The notes: generated from the sequence alone by a model not told the origin. A stretch of 5,750 nucleotides of DNA from Clostridia bacterium (GCA_027335515.1 DAHWHT010000206.1:1-5750); one strand, 5' to 3'; numbered from the stretch's first letter, positions 1 to 5,750 are shown. Program-made: numbers and translations.

Positions 1-828
1 CCGGAAGCGTTTCGCCGCCTGGGCTGCCGCGTGACCGAGCTGTATTGCACGTCCGATCCGACGTTCCCAAACCACCACCCGGATCCGGTGCGCCCCGAAA
101 ACCTTCAGGACCTGATCCGGGAAGTGCTCAGAGTGGGTGCGGATGTGGGCATCGGCATCGACGGCGACGGCGACCGCATCGGCGCGGTCAGCGAACGCGG
201 CCAAATCCTCTGGGGCGACCAGATGATGATGCTCTTTTGGCGCTCCCTGCTGGAGCGGTATCCGCACAGCCCGGTTCTGGTGGAGGTGAAGTGCTCACAG
301 GCCCTGTGGGACGACGCCGCGGCGCACGGAGGCCTACCGTTCTTCCACCGGACCGGCCACTCCCACATCAAGGCCACCCTGTACAAGCGGGATCTGCCCT
401 TCGCGGGCGAACTCTCCGGCCACCTCTTCTTCCATGATGAGTTTCCAGGCTATGACGATGCGACCTATGCCGCCGCCCGCCTGCTGCGCGTGGTGGCGGC
501 GTCGGGCAAACCGCTCAGTGCCCTGGCGGCGGACCTGCCAAGCTACCCCGCCACCCCGGAGATCCGGGTCGAATGCGCCGACGCGGTCAAGTTCGAGGTG
601 GTGGCTCGGCTGCAAAAGGAGTTCGCCGCCGAACACCAGGTGGTCACCGTCGACGGGGCGCGCGTGCTCTTTCCCGACGGCTGGGGTCTGGTGCGAGCCA
701 GCAATACCCAGCCCGTCCTCGTGCTGCGGTGCGAAGGCCGGGACGCGCAAGCCCTGCAACGCATCTGCGCCGCCATGGAACAAGCCATGGGCCGCCATCC
801 GGAGGTGGGCCCTGTCCATTGGAACTGA
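1..828 (+). CDS. Phosphomannomutase/phosphoglucomutase, C-terminal part (5' end outside window)
   Basis: Alpha-D-phosphohexomutase family enzyme, which interconverts hexose 1- and 6-phosphates (mannose and/or glucose) in the cytoplasm for nucleotide-sugar and polysaccharide synthesis. The frame is open from base 1, so the gene is cut by the window edge; GTG at 31 is internal, because the coding signal continues upstream of it. Counting residues from base 1, I see the TFPNHHPDP loop (21-29), the Mg-binding loop IDGDGDR with Asp54/56/58, a TGHSHIK segment (118-124), the sugar-recognition loop GELSGH (136-141), and the C-terminal phosphate-binding loop RASNTQP (232-238) followed by an Arg. These are domains 2 (late) to 4 of the family. 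The catalytic phosphoserine domain must lie left of the window. It ends in TGA, overlapping the Nudix start by 10 bases. Family assignment is firm; mannose versus glucose preference cannot be told from motifs. Confidence 0.95.
   Translation, partial: PEAFRRLGCRVTELYCTSDPTFPNHHPDPVRPENLQDLIREVLRVGADVGIGIDGDGDRIGAVSERGQILWGDQMMMLFWRSLLERYPHSPVLVEVKCSQALWDDAAAHGGLPFFHRTGHSHIKATLYKRDLPFAGELSGHLFFHDEFPGYDDATYAAARLLRVVAASGKPLSALAADLPSYPATPEIRVECADAVKFEVVARLQKEFAAEHQVVTVDGARVLFPDGWGLVRASNTQPVLVLRCEGRDAQALQRICAAMEQAMGRHPEVGPVHWN
801..808 (+). promoter_or_regulatory. Shine-Dalgarno for the Nudix gene, inside the mutase 3' end
   Basis: GGAGGTGG lies within the last codons of the mutase gene and is the only strong ribosome-binding sequence near the Nudix start. 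It leaves 10 bases to TTG at 819 (13 counted from the GGAGG core), a little long but usable, and 16 bases to CTG at 825. No ATG or GTG in the Nudix frame lies nearby, so this site supports the TTG start. Confidence 0.6.
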
Positions 829-1361
829 AAGCGTCGCGTCCGCTCCTGCGTCTTGCACCGAACCGGCCGACCGAGTCGTGCACGCTTCGCCGGCACTTCA
901 CGGCCAGCGCCTTTGTCGTCGCGGCGGGCCGCGTACTGTTGCTGCTGCACGCCCACAAGGGCTTGTGGCTCCCACCCGGAGGCCACGTCGAACCGGATGA
1001 AAGCCCCGATCGCGCGGCCTGTCGCGAGGTCCGGGAAGAAACCGGCCTGGACGTGCTCATCGTGTCCGCCCGGGTACCCTCGCGGCTTCCCCACGCAGCG
1101 CCGCGGCCTGAGGCGTGCCTGGAAATCCCGATCGGCCCTGACCACACCCACATCGACCTGGTCTACTTCGCTCGGCCGAAGCCCGGTTCCGACACCGGCG
1201 GCCTAAGGCCGAACGGGGAAGCCGACGCCCTTCGCTGGTGGGCCTCGGCCGAGTTGCAGGGGGGCGCGGCCGATGCGCTCATAGCGCGCGGCTCCCTGCC
1301 ACCGGAGGTCGGCACCCTCGCCCTGCGGGCCCTGGCGCGCCTCGACGGACCGGGGCGCTGA
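819..1361 (+). CDS. Nudix hydrolase
   Basis: Probable cytoplasmic Nudix pyrophosphohydrolase of about 180 residues; it would cleave a nucleoside diphosphate linked to some moiety X, but the substrate cannot be inferred. The Nudix box is complete: taking TTG as residue 1, Gly55, Glu61, Arg69-Glu70, Glu73-Glu74, Gly76 and Leu77 match G-x5-E-x7-R-E-U-x-E-E-x-G-U (about bases 981-1049). A typical first strand (RRHFTASAFVV, 24-34) and LWLPPGGH (49-56) precede it. An HTHIDLVYF strand (109-117) and a late RWW segment follow, as usual for the fold. The start is uncertain: the frame has no ATG or GTG between the mutase stop region and the conserved core, so TTG at 819 with GGAGGTGG upstream is chosen; CTG at 825 is possible. 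The 10-base overlap with the mutase gene suggests co-transcription and translational coupling. Confidence 0.9.
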   Translation: MELKASRPLLRLAPNRPTESCTLRRHFTASAFVVAAGRVLLLLHAHKGLWLPPGGHVEPDESPDRAACREVREETGLDVLIVSARVPSRLPHAAPRPEACLEIPIGPDHTHIDLVYFARPKPGSDTGGLRPNGEADALRWWASAELQGGAADALIARGSLPPEVGTLALRALARLDGPGR

Positions 1362-1392
1362 TCGCGCCGACCGCAACCCTCGCCAGCACACA

Positions 1393-1406
1393 CGACCATT
1401 CGACAC
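1393..1406. repeat. Direct repeat copy 1 (14 bases)
   Basis: CGACCATTCGACAC. It matches the copy at 1519-1533 except for one extra C there. It lies 31 bases beyond the Nudix stop and, with copy 2, brackets the hairpin. On the minus strand it reads GTGTCGAATGGTCG. Confidence 0.55.
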
Positions 1407-1433
1407 AATCCCTGTGGATCGATTTGGGGACAA

Positions 1434-1456
1434 AGGGACCGGCGGAGCCGGTCCCT
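1434..1456. terminator. Perfect 10-bp hairpin, probable bidirectional terminator or small palindromic repeat
   Basis: The arms AGGGACCGGC and GCCGGTCCCT are perfectly complementary over 10 bp around a 3-base loop (GGA). Position between converging genes fits a shared terminator. There is no real U-tract: the plus strand continues TCGACACC, while the minus strand gives CCCTTTGTCCCC, with only three T. So intrinsic termination would rest on stem strength, and would be better supported for the minus-strand glc operon. The flanking GGGGACAAAGGGACC also resembles the edge of a palindromic dispersed repeat; that alternative is inference. Confidence 0.5.
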
Positions 1457-1518
1457 CGACACCATCTTCCCGCCATAATCGGCCATCCCGAGCGCCGTCA
1501 GGTTGTGCACATGCGTTT

Positions 1519-1533
1519 CGACCCATTCGACAC
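1519..1533. repeat. Direct repeat copy 2 (15 bases)
   Basis: CGACCCATTCGACAC, equal to the copy at 1393-1406 with one added C. It begins three bases beyond the glcD stop codon (reading on the minus strand), so the repeat sits immediately after the operon's last gene. Confidence 0.55.
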
Positions 1534-1536
1534 GAC

Positions 1537-3003
1537 TCAGGCCTGCGGCGGTCCCGCTGGGGCGGCGGCCTGCACGCGGGCCCGCGGATCCCAGACCGCC
1601 CGGCGCACCTCCGCGCACCGCCCCGGAAGCGGATACATCTTCCCGGGGTTGGCCAGGTCCGCCGGGTCGAACAGATCGTGCACCCCGCGCTGGACGGCCA
1701 TGTCCCCCTCCTCAAAGCAGAGAAAGAGGTCATCCCGCTTTTCCAGCCCGATGCCGTGCTCCCCGCTGACGGCACCGCCGGCCACGCAGCATGCCCCGAG
1801 CATGGCCGACCCGGCGGCCAGCACCCGCTCGGGCTCACCCGGCACCCCGGGATCATAGGCGATCAGCGGATGGAGGTTGCCGTCGCCGGCGTGAAAGACG
1901 TTTGCCGTCCAGAGCCGGTATTCGCGACCGATCGCCGCCACCTGCCCCAACACCTGGGTCAGTCGCGTACGCGGGATGACGCCGTCGGCGACGTAGTAGG
2001 CGCGGGCCATGTGGCCCATGGCCGCGAAGGCCGCCTTGCGACTGTTCCACCACAGTGTCCGCTCCGCTTCATGCCGTGCCGCCCGCACCTCCGTCACCCG
2101 ACTGGCGCGGCACTGCGCCATCGATGTCTCGACCTGTTCCTCCATACCGGGGGCGAGGCCGTCGAACTCCATGAGCAGCACCGCACCCGCATCGTCCGGA
2201 TAGCCGACGCGATACGCGCCCCGCTCGACGGCGGTCATCGCGTTGCGGTCCATCATTTCCATCGCTGCCGGAATCGCCCCCGCCGCCGTCACGCGTTCGA
2301 CGGCCTCCGCGGCGTCCTCCACACCGCGAAACAGCGCCAGGGCCGTCCGCAGCGCATTCGGCCGCCGCAGCAGGCGGACACAGATCGCGGTGACCACGCC
2401 GAGGGTGCCCTCCGAACCGCACCACAGACCGGTCAGGTCATAGCCATGACAGCGTGGGCCGAGCGCGCCGGTGCGCAGCAGCGTTCCGTCGGGCAGGACG
2501 ATCTCCAGCCCAAGGATGTGGTTGGTCGTGACCCCGTACTTGAGGCAGTGCGCCCCACCCGAGTTCTCCGCCACGTTGCCGCCGATGGTGCACGCCGTTT
2601 GACTGGACGGGTCGGGGGCATAGTAAAGGCCGTGCTCGGCCACAAAGCGCGACAGGTGGGCATTGATCACCCCTGGCTCAACCACGGCCGTGCGCCCGAC
2701 CGGATCCACCGAACGCACGGCCCGAAGGCGCGCGAGGCTGATGACCACCTGGCCGTCTCCCGGCGTCGCCCCACCCGACAGGCCCGTCCCCGCGCCCCGG
2801 GGCACAAAGCCGACGCCGGCGCGGTGGCAGGCGGCCACCACGGCGCGCACCTCCTCCGCGGTGGCCGGACACACCGCGCACAGGGGCACACCGCGGAACA
2901 TGCGGTTGGCGTCCGTCGCGTAGGGCAGCAACTCGGCGCGACCACGCAGCACGTGGTCGGTGCCGACGATCTTCCCGAACTCTTCCAGGAGTGTGGCGGT
3001 CAC
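1537..3003 (-). CDS. glcD: Glycolate oxidase subunit GlcD (FAD-linked oxidase)
   Basis: Catalytic FAD subunit of glycolate oxidase, oxidising glycolate (possibly also D-lactate) to the 2-oxo acid; electrons pass to GlcF and on to the respiratory chain. At 488 residues it has close to the usual length (E. coli GlcD is 499). The N-terminal PCMH-type FAD domain shows PRGAGTGLSGGA (68-79), YYAPDPSSQ (127-135), and GGNVAENSGGAHCLKYG (141-157). The C-terminal FAD-oxidase domain has HAGDGNLHP (about 371-379, family metal/substrate histidines) and SGEHGIG (about 413-419), then a proline- and alanine-rich tail. The start is GTG, overlapping the glcF stop as GTGA, with GGAGGGG 7-9 bases upstream. It is the last gene of the minus-strand operon. 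Members of this family include D-lactate dehydrogenases, so the substrate is inferred from the glcE/glcF partners. Confidence 0.93.
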   Translation of the reverse strand: MTATLLEEFGKIVGTDHVLRGRAELLPYATDANRMFRGVPLCAVCPATAEEVRAVVAACHRAGVGFVPRGAGTGLSGGATPGDGQVVISLARLRAVRSVDPVGRTAVVEPGVINAHLSRFVAEHGLYYAPDPSSQTACTIGGNVAENSGGAHCLKYGVTTNHILGLEIVLPDGTLLRTGALGPRCHGYDLTGLWCGSEGTLGVVTAICVRLLRRPNALRTALALFRGVEDAAEAVERVTAAGAIPAAMEMMDRNAMTAVERGAYRVGYPDDAGAVLLMEFDGLAPGMEEQVETSMAQCRASRVTEVRAARHEAERTLWWNSRKAAFAAMGHMARAYYVADGVIPRTRLTQVLGQVAAIGREYRLWTANVFHAGDGNLHPLIAYDPGVPGEPERVLAAGSAMLGACCVAGGAVSGEHGIGLEKRDDLFLCFEEGDMAVQRGVHDLFDPADLANPGKMYPLPGRCAEVRRAVWDPRARVQAAAPAGPPQA

Positions 3004-4334
3004 CGCGCGTCCCCTCCGTACGCCTCAGCCAATACCTGGCTCAGGGCGACGACACGCATCGTGGATCCGGCCTGTTGCAGTCCCGCGCGCAACTGCAGCG
3101 CGCAACCCGGATTGGCCGTAACCACCAAGTCCGCGCCCGTCGCCTGAAGACAGGCGATCTTGCGCGCCTGCACCTTGGCCGACAACTCCGGCTGCAGAAG
3201 ATTGTAGACGCCGGCGCTGCCGCAGCAGGCATCGGCCTCCTCCAACTCCACATACTCCACCCCGGGGATGGCCCGCAGCAACCGGCGCGGCTGCGAGCGG
3301 ATACCCTGGGCGTGGCAGAGGTGGCAGGGATCGTGGTACGTAACCCGCACCGGGGCACCGGCCGGCGGCATGGCCGCGGGCAGTCCCGACGCTTCGGCCA
3401 TGAATTCGGAAAAATCGCGCACACGCCCCGCCAGCGCCTTGCCCTCCTGCGCCCAGGGCGTGTCCGCCAGCAGCGCCCCATACTCCTTGAGAACGGCGCT
3501 GCAGCCGGCGGCCCCGACCACGATGGCCGCGTCGTCTTGCGCAAACGCGGCCAGGTTGCGGCGTGCCGCGGCCAGCACCCCGGCCCGATCCCCCACATGC
3601 TGGTGCAGGGCGCCGCAGCAGGTCTGGGCCGTGCGGCAGCGCACATCAAAGCCCGCGGCCGACAACACCCGAGCCATCTGGAAGTTGTCTTCGCCGCAAC
3701 ACGCGTCCTGGATGCACCCCAAAAAGAGTTCCAATTCACCCCGTCGCGGGCCCGCCGCCGGCAACACGGCGGGCAGGCGCCCGCGCGCAGGACGCTGCGC
3801 CGGCTCGGGCAACCCGGGCAGCAGCCCCCCCACGCCCGGCAAGCGTTGGCCGAGACCGCGCAACCGGCCAATCCAACGAAACGCCAGTGCGAGGATGGCG
3901 GGGCGCCGCAGCACGTGCCGAAGCCCCCAACGGATGAAACGCTGGCCCTGCAGGAAAGCGGGCGCCTCGGGCGCCTGGCCATGGGTCACCCACGGCCGGC
4001 GCGCCGGCAGGTGCGCCACCACGGATTCATACAGTTCATGGTAGTTCACCCCCGAAGGGCAGGCGGACTCGCAGGCGCGGCAGTCCAGACAGCGATCCAG
4101 GTGCAGCGCCACATCGGGTTCATCCAGCGGTATGCCGCCGCGCACAACGCCGGCCATGATGTCGATGCGCCCGCGAGGCGAATCGGCCTCCGTACCCAAC
4201 TCACGGAAAGTCGGGCAGGCGGGCAGGCAAAAGCCGCAATGCACACACACATCCAATTGGTGCGCCGCGTGCTCGGACAACGGCAGCGCCGACGTGGGCG
4301 CAGCCTCGGGCCGCGGTTCCGCAGCCATCGCCAT
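3000..4334 (-). CDS. glcF: Glycolate oxidase iron-sulfur subunit GlcF
   Basis: Electron-transfer subunit of the glycolate oxidase complex, expected at the inner face of the membrane, passing electrons from the FAD subunits towards quinone. Counting from ATG 4334 (444 residues), two ferredoxin-type 4Fe-4S motifs are visible: CVHCGFCLPACP (30-41) and CLDCRACESACP (82-93). Two CCG domains follow. The first has C207, CCG 239-241 and C278; the second has DPCHLC (335-340), CCG 370-372 and NPGC (408-411). Between 156 and 200 there is a Gly/Pro/Arg-rich linker. An extra vicinal cysteine pair, C212-C213, lies just after C207. The start could be ATG 4334 or ATG 4328 (two residues shorter): GGGAGGG upstream leaves only 3 bases from its GGAGG core to the first but 9 to the second, so 4328 may be the real one. 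The stop overlaps glcD; glcE ends 20 bases upstream. Confidence 0.94.
   Translation of the reverse strand: MAMAAEPRPEAAPTSALPLSEHAAHQLDVCVHCGFCLPACPTFRELGTEADSPRGRIDIMAGVVRGGIPLDEPDVALHLDRCLDCRACESACPSGVNYHELYESVVAHLPARRPWVTHGQAPEAPAFLQGQRFIRWGLRHVLRRPAILALAFRWIGRLRGLGQRLPGVGGLLPGLPEPAQRPARGRLPAVLPAAGPRRGELELFLGCIQDACCGEDNFQMARVLSAAGFDVRCRTAQTCCGALHQHVGDRAGVLAAARRNLAAFAQDDAAIVVGAAGCSAVLKEYGALLADTPWAQEGKALAGRVRDFSEFMAEASGLPAAMPPAGAPVRVTYHDPCHLCHAQGIRSQPRRLLRAIPGVEYVELEEADACCGSAGVYNLLQPELSAKVQARKIACLQATGADLVVTANPGCALQLRAGLQQAGSTMRVVALSQVLAEAYGGDAR
3011..3017 (-). promoter_or_regulatory. Shine-Dalgarno of glcD
   Basis: On the minus strand GGAGGGG lies inside the last codons of glcF, with nine bases between its GGAGG core and the GTG at 3003. 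It fixes the GTG start and, with the GTGA stop/start overlap, points to translational coupling of glcF and glcD. Confidence 0.8.
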
Positions 4335-4336
4335 TT

Positions 4337-4343
4337 CCCTCCC
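4337..4343 (-). promoter_or_regulatory. Shine-Dalgarno of glcF, bearing on which ATG is used
   Basis: GGGAGGG on the minus strand lies in the 20-base glcE-glcF gap. Two in-frame ATGs follow, at 4334 and 4328. Spacing from the GGAGG core is 3 bases to the first and 9 to the second, so ribosome placement favours the second ATG. Confidence 0.7.
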
Positions 4344-4354
4344 GCACCGCGTCG

Positions 4355-5608
4355 CTACAGGCCCCCGGCAAACCGTCCAGGGACGAAGATCCCGTGGGGA
4401 TCAAAGTGGCGCTTCACCCATCGGAAGGCCTCCCGCAACGGCCCCGGATCCCCAAAGACATCCATCTCGGCCCGGACGGTCGGCGGGCAGGCCGTGACCA
4501 CCGCGCGGCCACCGGCGGCCTCGGTCGCAGCCCGGGCGGCGCGGGCCGCATCCAGGAGCGACGCATCCACAGCCCGACCCTCGGGCCAGACGCTCCACAG
4601 AACACCCAGCCCCGGCCACGCGGTTCGGTCCGGCTGACCGGGCCAGCCGACGGCGGCGGCGTGCAGTTCCGCCAACGCGCCTTCCGGCACCTCGCTCCGC
4701 ACGGCCAACGCGGCCCCCGACCGCCCGGCGCCGCATCCGACGGCCCAGGCGAGCCCGGCCGACGACGCATCCAACACTGGCGCGGCCGCGGCCAAGTCGG
4801 TCAACCCCGCCAGTTGTGCGTCCACGTCCGCCGCAGTCCCCTCCAGACGCACCGCCAGACGCACCGCCCCGCGGTCCGCGCCCGTCAAGACCAGGCCGGC
4901 CGGCTGGAATGCCCCCGTCCAGACGGCGCGCACGACCGCCCATGCCGCGGAGGCGGCGTCGAAACTCGCGGCCCAGATGCAGCGGCGCAGGGGCACGGGA
5001 CGCAGGCGCACCGCCACCTCGGTGAGCAGGCCCAGGCTGCCAAAACCCCCCACAAAGAGCTTGCCGACGTCCAAACCGCTGACGTTCTTTACGACGTTGC
5101 CGCCCGTCACAAAGGTCCGGCCCGCACCGTCCAGAACCGACAGGCCCAAGACCCAGTCCCGCGCCGAGCCGTACGCCAACCGGGCCGGCCCGAAGTCGTC
5201 CCCCGCCACCACCCCACCCACCGTGGCCGCCGCGCTCGGGCTCGAGCTTCCAAGGCATTGCCCGTGGGGCTGCAACTGCGCGTCCAGGTCCGCGACCAAG
5301 GTTCCGGCCCGCACCCGCGCCGTCAGATCGCCGGGGGTGTGGGAAACGATGCCGACAAGCCCCCGCGTGTCCACGACGACCACCGGCTCCCGCGACACCG
5401 CCGCACCAAAGCCGTCCTGCGATCCTCCTCCGCGGGGCACCAGCGCCCAGCCCCGCGTCCGCGCCAAATCCACGAGCGCCGCCACCGCCGACGCGTCACA
5501 AACCACCACGGCCGCCGCCGGGGCGGGACCGGCCACACCATACCCCTCGGGAACGGCGCAGACCTCCGCCCGCCCGCCGGACCGCCGCATGACGTCCGCA
5601 ATCTCCAT
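4355..5608 (-). CDS. glcE: Glycolate oxidase FAD-binding subunit GlcE
   Basis: Second FAD-binding subunit of the three-part glycolate oxidase, homologous to the N-terminal half of GlcD and required with GlcF for activity in E. coli. The 417-residue product is longer than E. coli GlcE (about 350). The PCMH FAD fold is seen in PRGGGSQDGFG (58-68), LGSSSPSAAATVGGVVAG (119-136), RLAYGSARDWVLG (143-155) and VVKNVSGLDVGKLFVGGFG (172-190). The C-terminus is the typical DPHGIFVPGRFAGGL. ATG 5608 is chosen because no ATG, GTG or TTG lies between it and the in-frame stop at 5663, and GGAG sits 6 bases upstream; ATG at residue 7 is the alternative. The middle (about 205-370) is very Ala/Val/Gly-rich and carries an exact AVRL-AVRL duplication. 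It is the first glc gene visible; the gene before it ends 54 bases away on the same strand. Confidence 0.92.
   Translation of the reverse strand: MEIADVMRRSGGRAEVCAVPEGYGVAGPAPAAAVVVCDASAVAALVDLARTRGWALVPRGGGSQDGFGAAVSREPVVVVDTRGLVGIVSHTPGDLTARVRAGTLVADLDAQLQPHGQCLGSSSPSAAATVGGVVAGDDFGPARLAYGSARDWVLGLSVLDGAGRTFVTGGNVVKNVSGLDVGKLFVGGFGSLGLLTEVAVRLRPVPLRRCIWAASFDAASAAWAVVRAVWTGAFQPAGLVLTGADRGAVRLAVRLEGTAADVDAQLAGLTDLAAAAPVLDASSAGLAWAVGCGAGRSGAALAVRSEVPEGALAELHAAAVGWPGQPDRTAWPGLGVLWSVWPEGRAVDASLLDAARAARAATEAAGGRAVVTACPPTVRAEMDVFGDPGPLREAFRWVKRHFDPHGIFVPGRFAGGL
4843..4866. repeat. Perfect 12-bp tandem duplication inside glcE
   Basis: CCAGACGCACCG occurs twice in direct succession. Being a multiple of three it keeps the frame and gives AVRLAVRL in the GlcE product. 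It looks like a recent slippage duplication or a chance product of biased codon use. Confidence 0.75.
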
Positions 5609-5662
5609 CCCGATCTCCGCGGCTACGTCCTTCGCCTCCTCCCGGCACCCCGCCTGCCGACC
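5609..5662 (-). promoter_or_regulatory. 54-base leader of glcE with two Shine-Dalgarno-like sites
   Basis: Reading on the minus strand, GGGAGGAGG (5643-5635) is the strongest ribosome-binding sequence but has no ATG, GTG or TTG at proper distance. The weaker GGAG (5618-5615) lies six bases before ATG 5608 and is taken as the working site. No -10/-35 promoter is evident in this short gap, consistent with read-through from the gene upstream. Confidence 0.5.
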
Positions 5663-5750
5663 TCACGCGCGCCGAGATCGGGCCCGATACACCAAACCGC
5701 CGACCGTCACCAGCAACGCCACCACGCCACCCACATACAGCACCTCGGTC
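5663..5750 (-). CDS. C-terminal end of an unidentified membrane protein (5' part outside window)
   Basis: Reading in from the right edge, the last 28 codons before a TGA give a hydrophobic stretch, VLYVGGVVALLVTVGGLVY, followed by the basic tail RARSRRA. This is one membrane-spanning helix ending in a short, positively charged cytoplasmic tail. It could be the last helix of a permease (a glycolate/lactate transporter would fit the operon) or a C-terminal anchor or sorting helix of an exported protein. Too little is present to choose. It lies 54 bases before glcE on the same strand, so it is probably co-transcribed, and it happens to be in the same frame as glcE. Confidence 0.6.
   Translation of the reverse strand, partial: TEVLYVGGVVALLVTVGGLVYRARSRRA

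Larger units (their letters stand above)
1362..1536. other. Convergent intergenic region with hairpin and direct repeats
   Basis: This gap separates two gene sets that converge: Nudix on plus and glcD on minus. By my count 1381-1440 is about 57% G+C, clearly lower than the coding parts. It contains a perfect hairpin (1434-1456), preceded by TTTGGGGACAAAGGGACC, and two near-identical direct repeats near either end. I see no convincing gene. A minus-strand reading frame crosses it but has no ribosome-binding site or recognisable domain. Its likely role is transcription termination from both sides, perhaps built on a small dispersed repeat. Confidence 0.7.

Noticed and set aside
573..818. Possible N-terminal extension of the Nudix protein back into the mutase gene
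   Set aside because: The extension is Arg/Gly-rich out-of-frame translation of the conserved mutase C-terminus, including its phosphate-binding loop, so the mutase frame is the real one there.
1163..1618. Minus-strand frame overlapping the Nudix gene, the gap and the glcD end as one gene
   Set aside because: It overlaps two confident genes, has no suitable ribosome-binding site and no domain; only the intergenic piece is kept as a low-interest observation.
1414..3147. Plus-strand open frame of 577 codons opposite glcD
   Set aside because: It lies antisense to well-supported glcD and reads through the intergenic hairpin; composition is low-complexity Arg/His/Pro and no domain is seen.
2991..4637. 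Long plus-strand open frame (548 codons) opposite glcF, longer than glcF itself
   Set aside because: It is antisense to a protein with clear iron-sulfur and CCG motifs, its product is Arg/Gln/His-rich without a domain, and it runs across gene boundaries; it results from high G+C.
1537..5608. Reading the three oxidase genes as a LutABC-type lactate utilisation set or a new redox system
   Set aside because: Two FAD-oxidase-type proteins with PCMH motifs plus one protein with two 4Fe-4S and two CCG motifs match GlcD/GlcE/GlcF; LutB and LutC signatures are absent.
1..5750. CRISPR array, tRNA, rRNA, transposase, phage or toxin-antitoxin genes
   Set aside because: I saw no regularly spaced repeats, cloverleaf-like sequence, rRNA segments or related protein motifs on either strand.

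Overview
This is a GC-rich bacterial window (coding stretches reach about 78% G+C in places) with dense, short-gapped, strong-Shine-Dalgarno gene organisation. No phylum marker is present. The Shine-Dalgarno sequences and the general look of the mutase, Nudix and GlcF proteins would fit a high-GC Bacillota-like or Chloroflexota-like lineage, but that is only an impression and should not be used as a taxonomic call.

Layout. Positions 1-828 (+) hold the C-terminal part of a phosphomannomutase/phosphoglucomutase cut by the left edge. A Nudix hydrolase (819-1361, +) overlaps its end by 10 bases and probably starts at TTG. A 175-base convergent gap (1362-1536) follows, poorer in G+C than the genes. 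It holds one perfect 10-bp stem hairpin (1434-1456) and two near-identical 14/15-base direct repeats (1393-1406 and 1519-1533). From the right edge, the minus strand carries the tail of an unidentified gene encoding a C-terminal membrane helix (5663-5750), then glcE (4355-5608), glcF (3000-4334) and glcD (1537-3003). These are tightly spaced (54 bases, 20 bases, and a 4-base GTGA overlap) and look like one operon.

Function. GlcD and GlcE (both FAD-binding oxidase relatives) and GlcF (two 4Fe-4S motifs plus two CCG domains) together form the three-part glycolate oxidase/dehydrogenase. It oxidises glycolate (or a similar 2-hydroxy acid such as D-lactate) to the 2-oxo acid and passes electrons to the respiratory chain. 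The gene order E-F-D differs from the E. coli D-E-F order. The mutase and Nudix genes belong to a separate, converging transcription unit concerned with sugar phosphates and nucleoside-diphosphate derivatives; no functional link to glycolate oxidation is visible.

I found no CRISPR array, transposase, tRNA, rRNA, phage gene or obviously new defence or biosynthetic system. The most interesting item is the hairpin-and-repeat element in the convergent gap, which could be a plain terminator or a small dispersed repeat.
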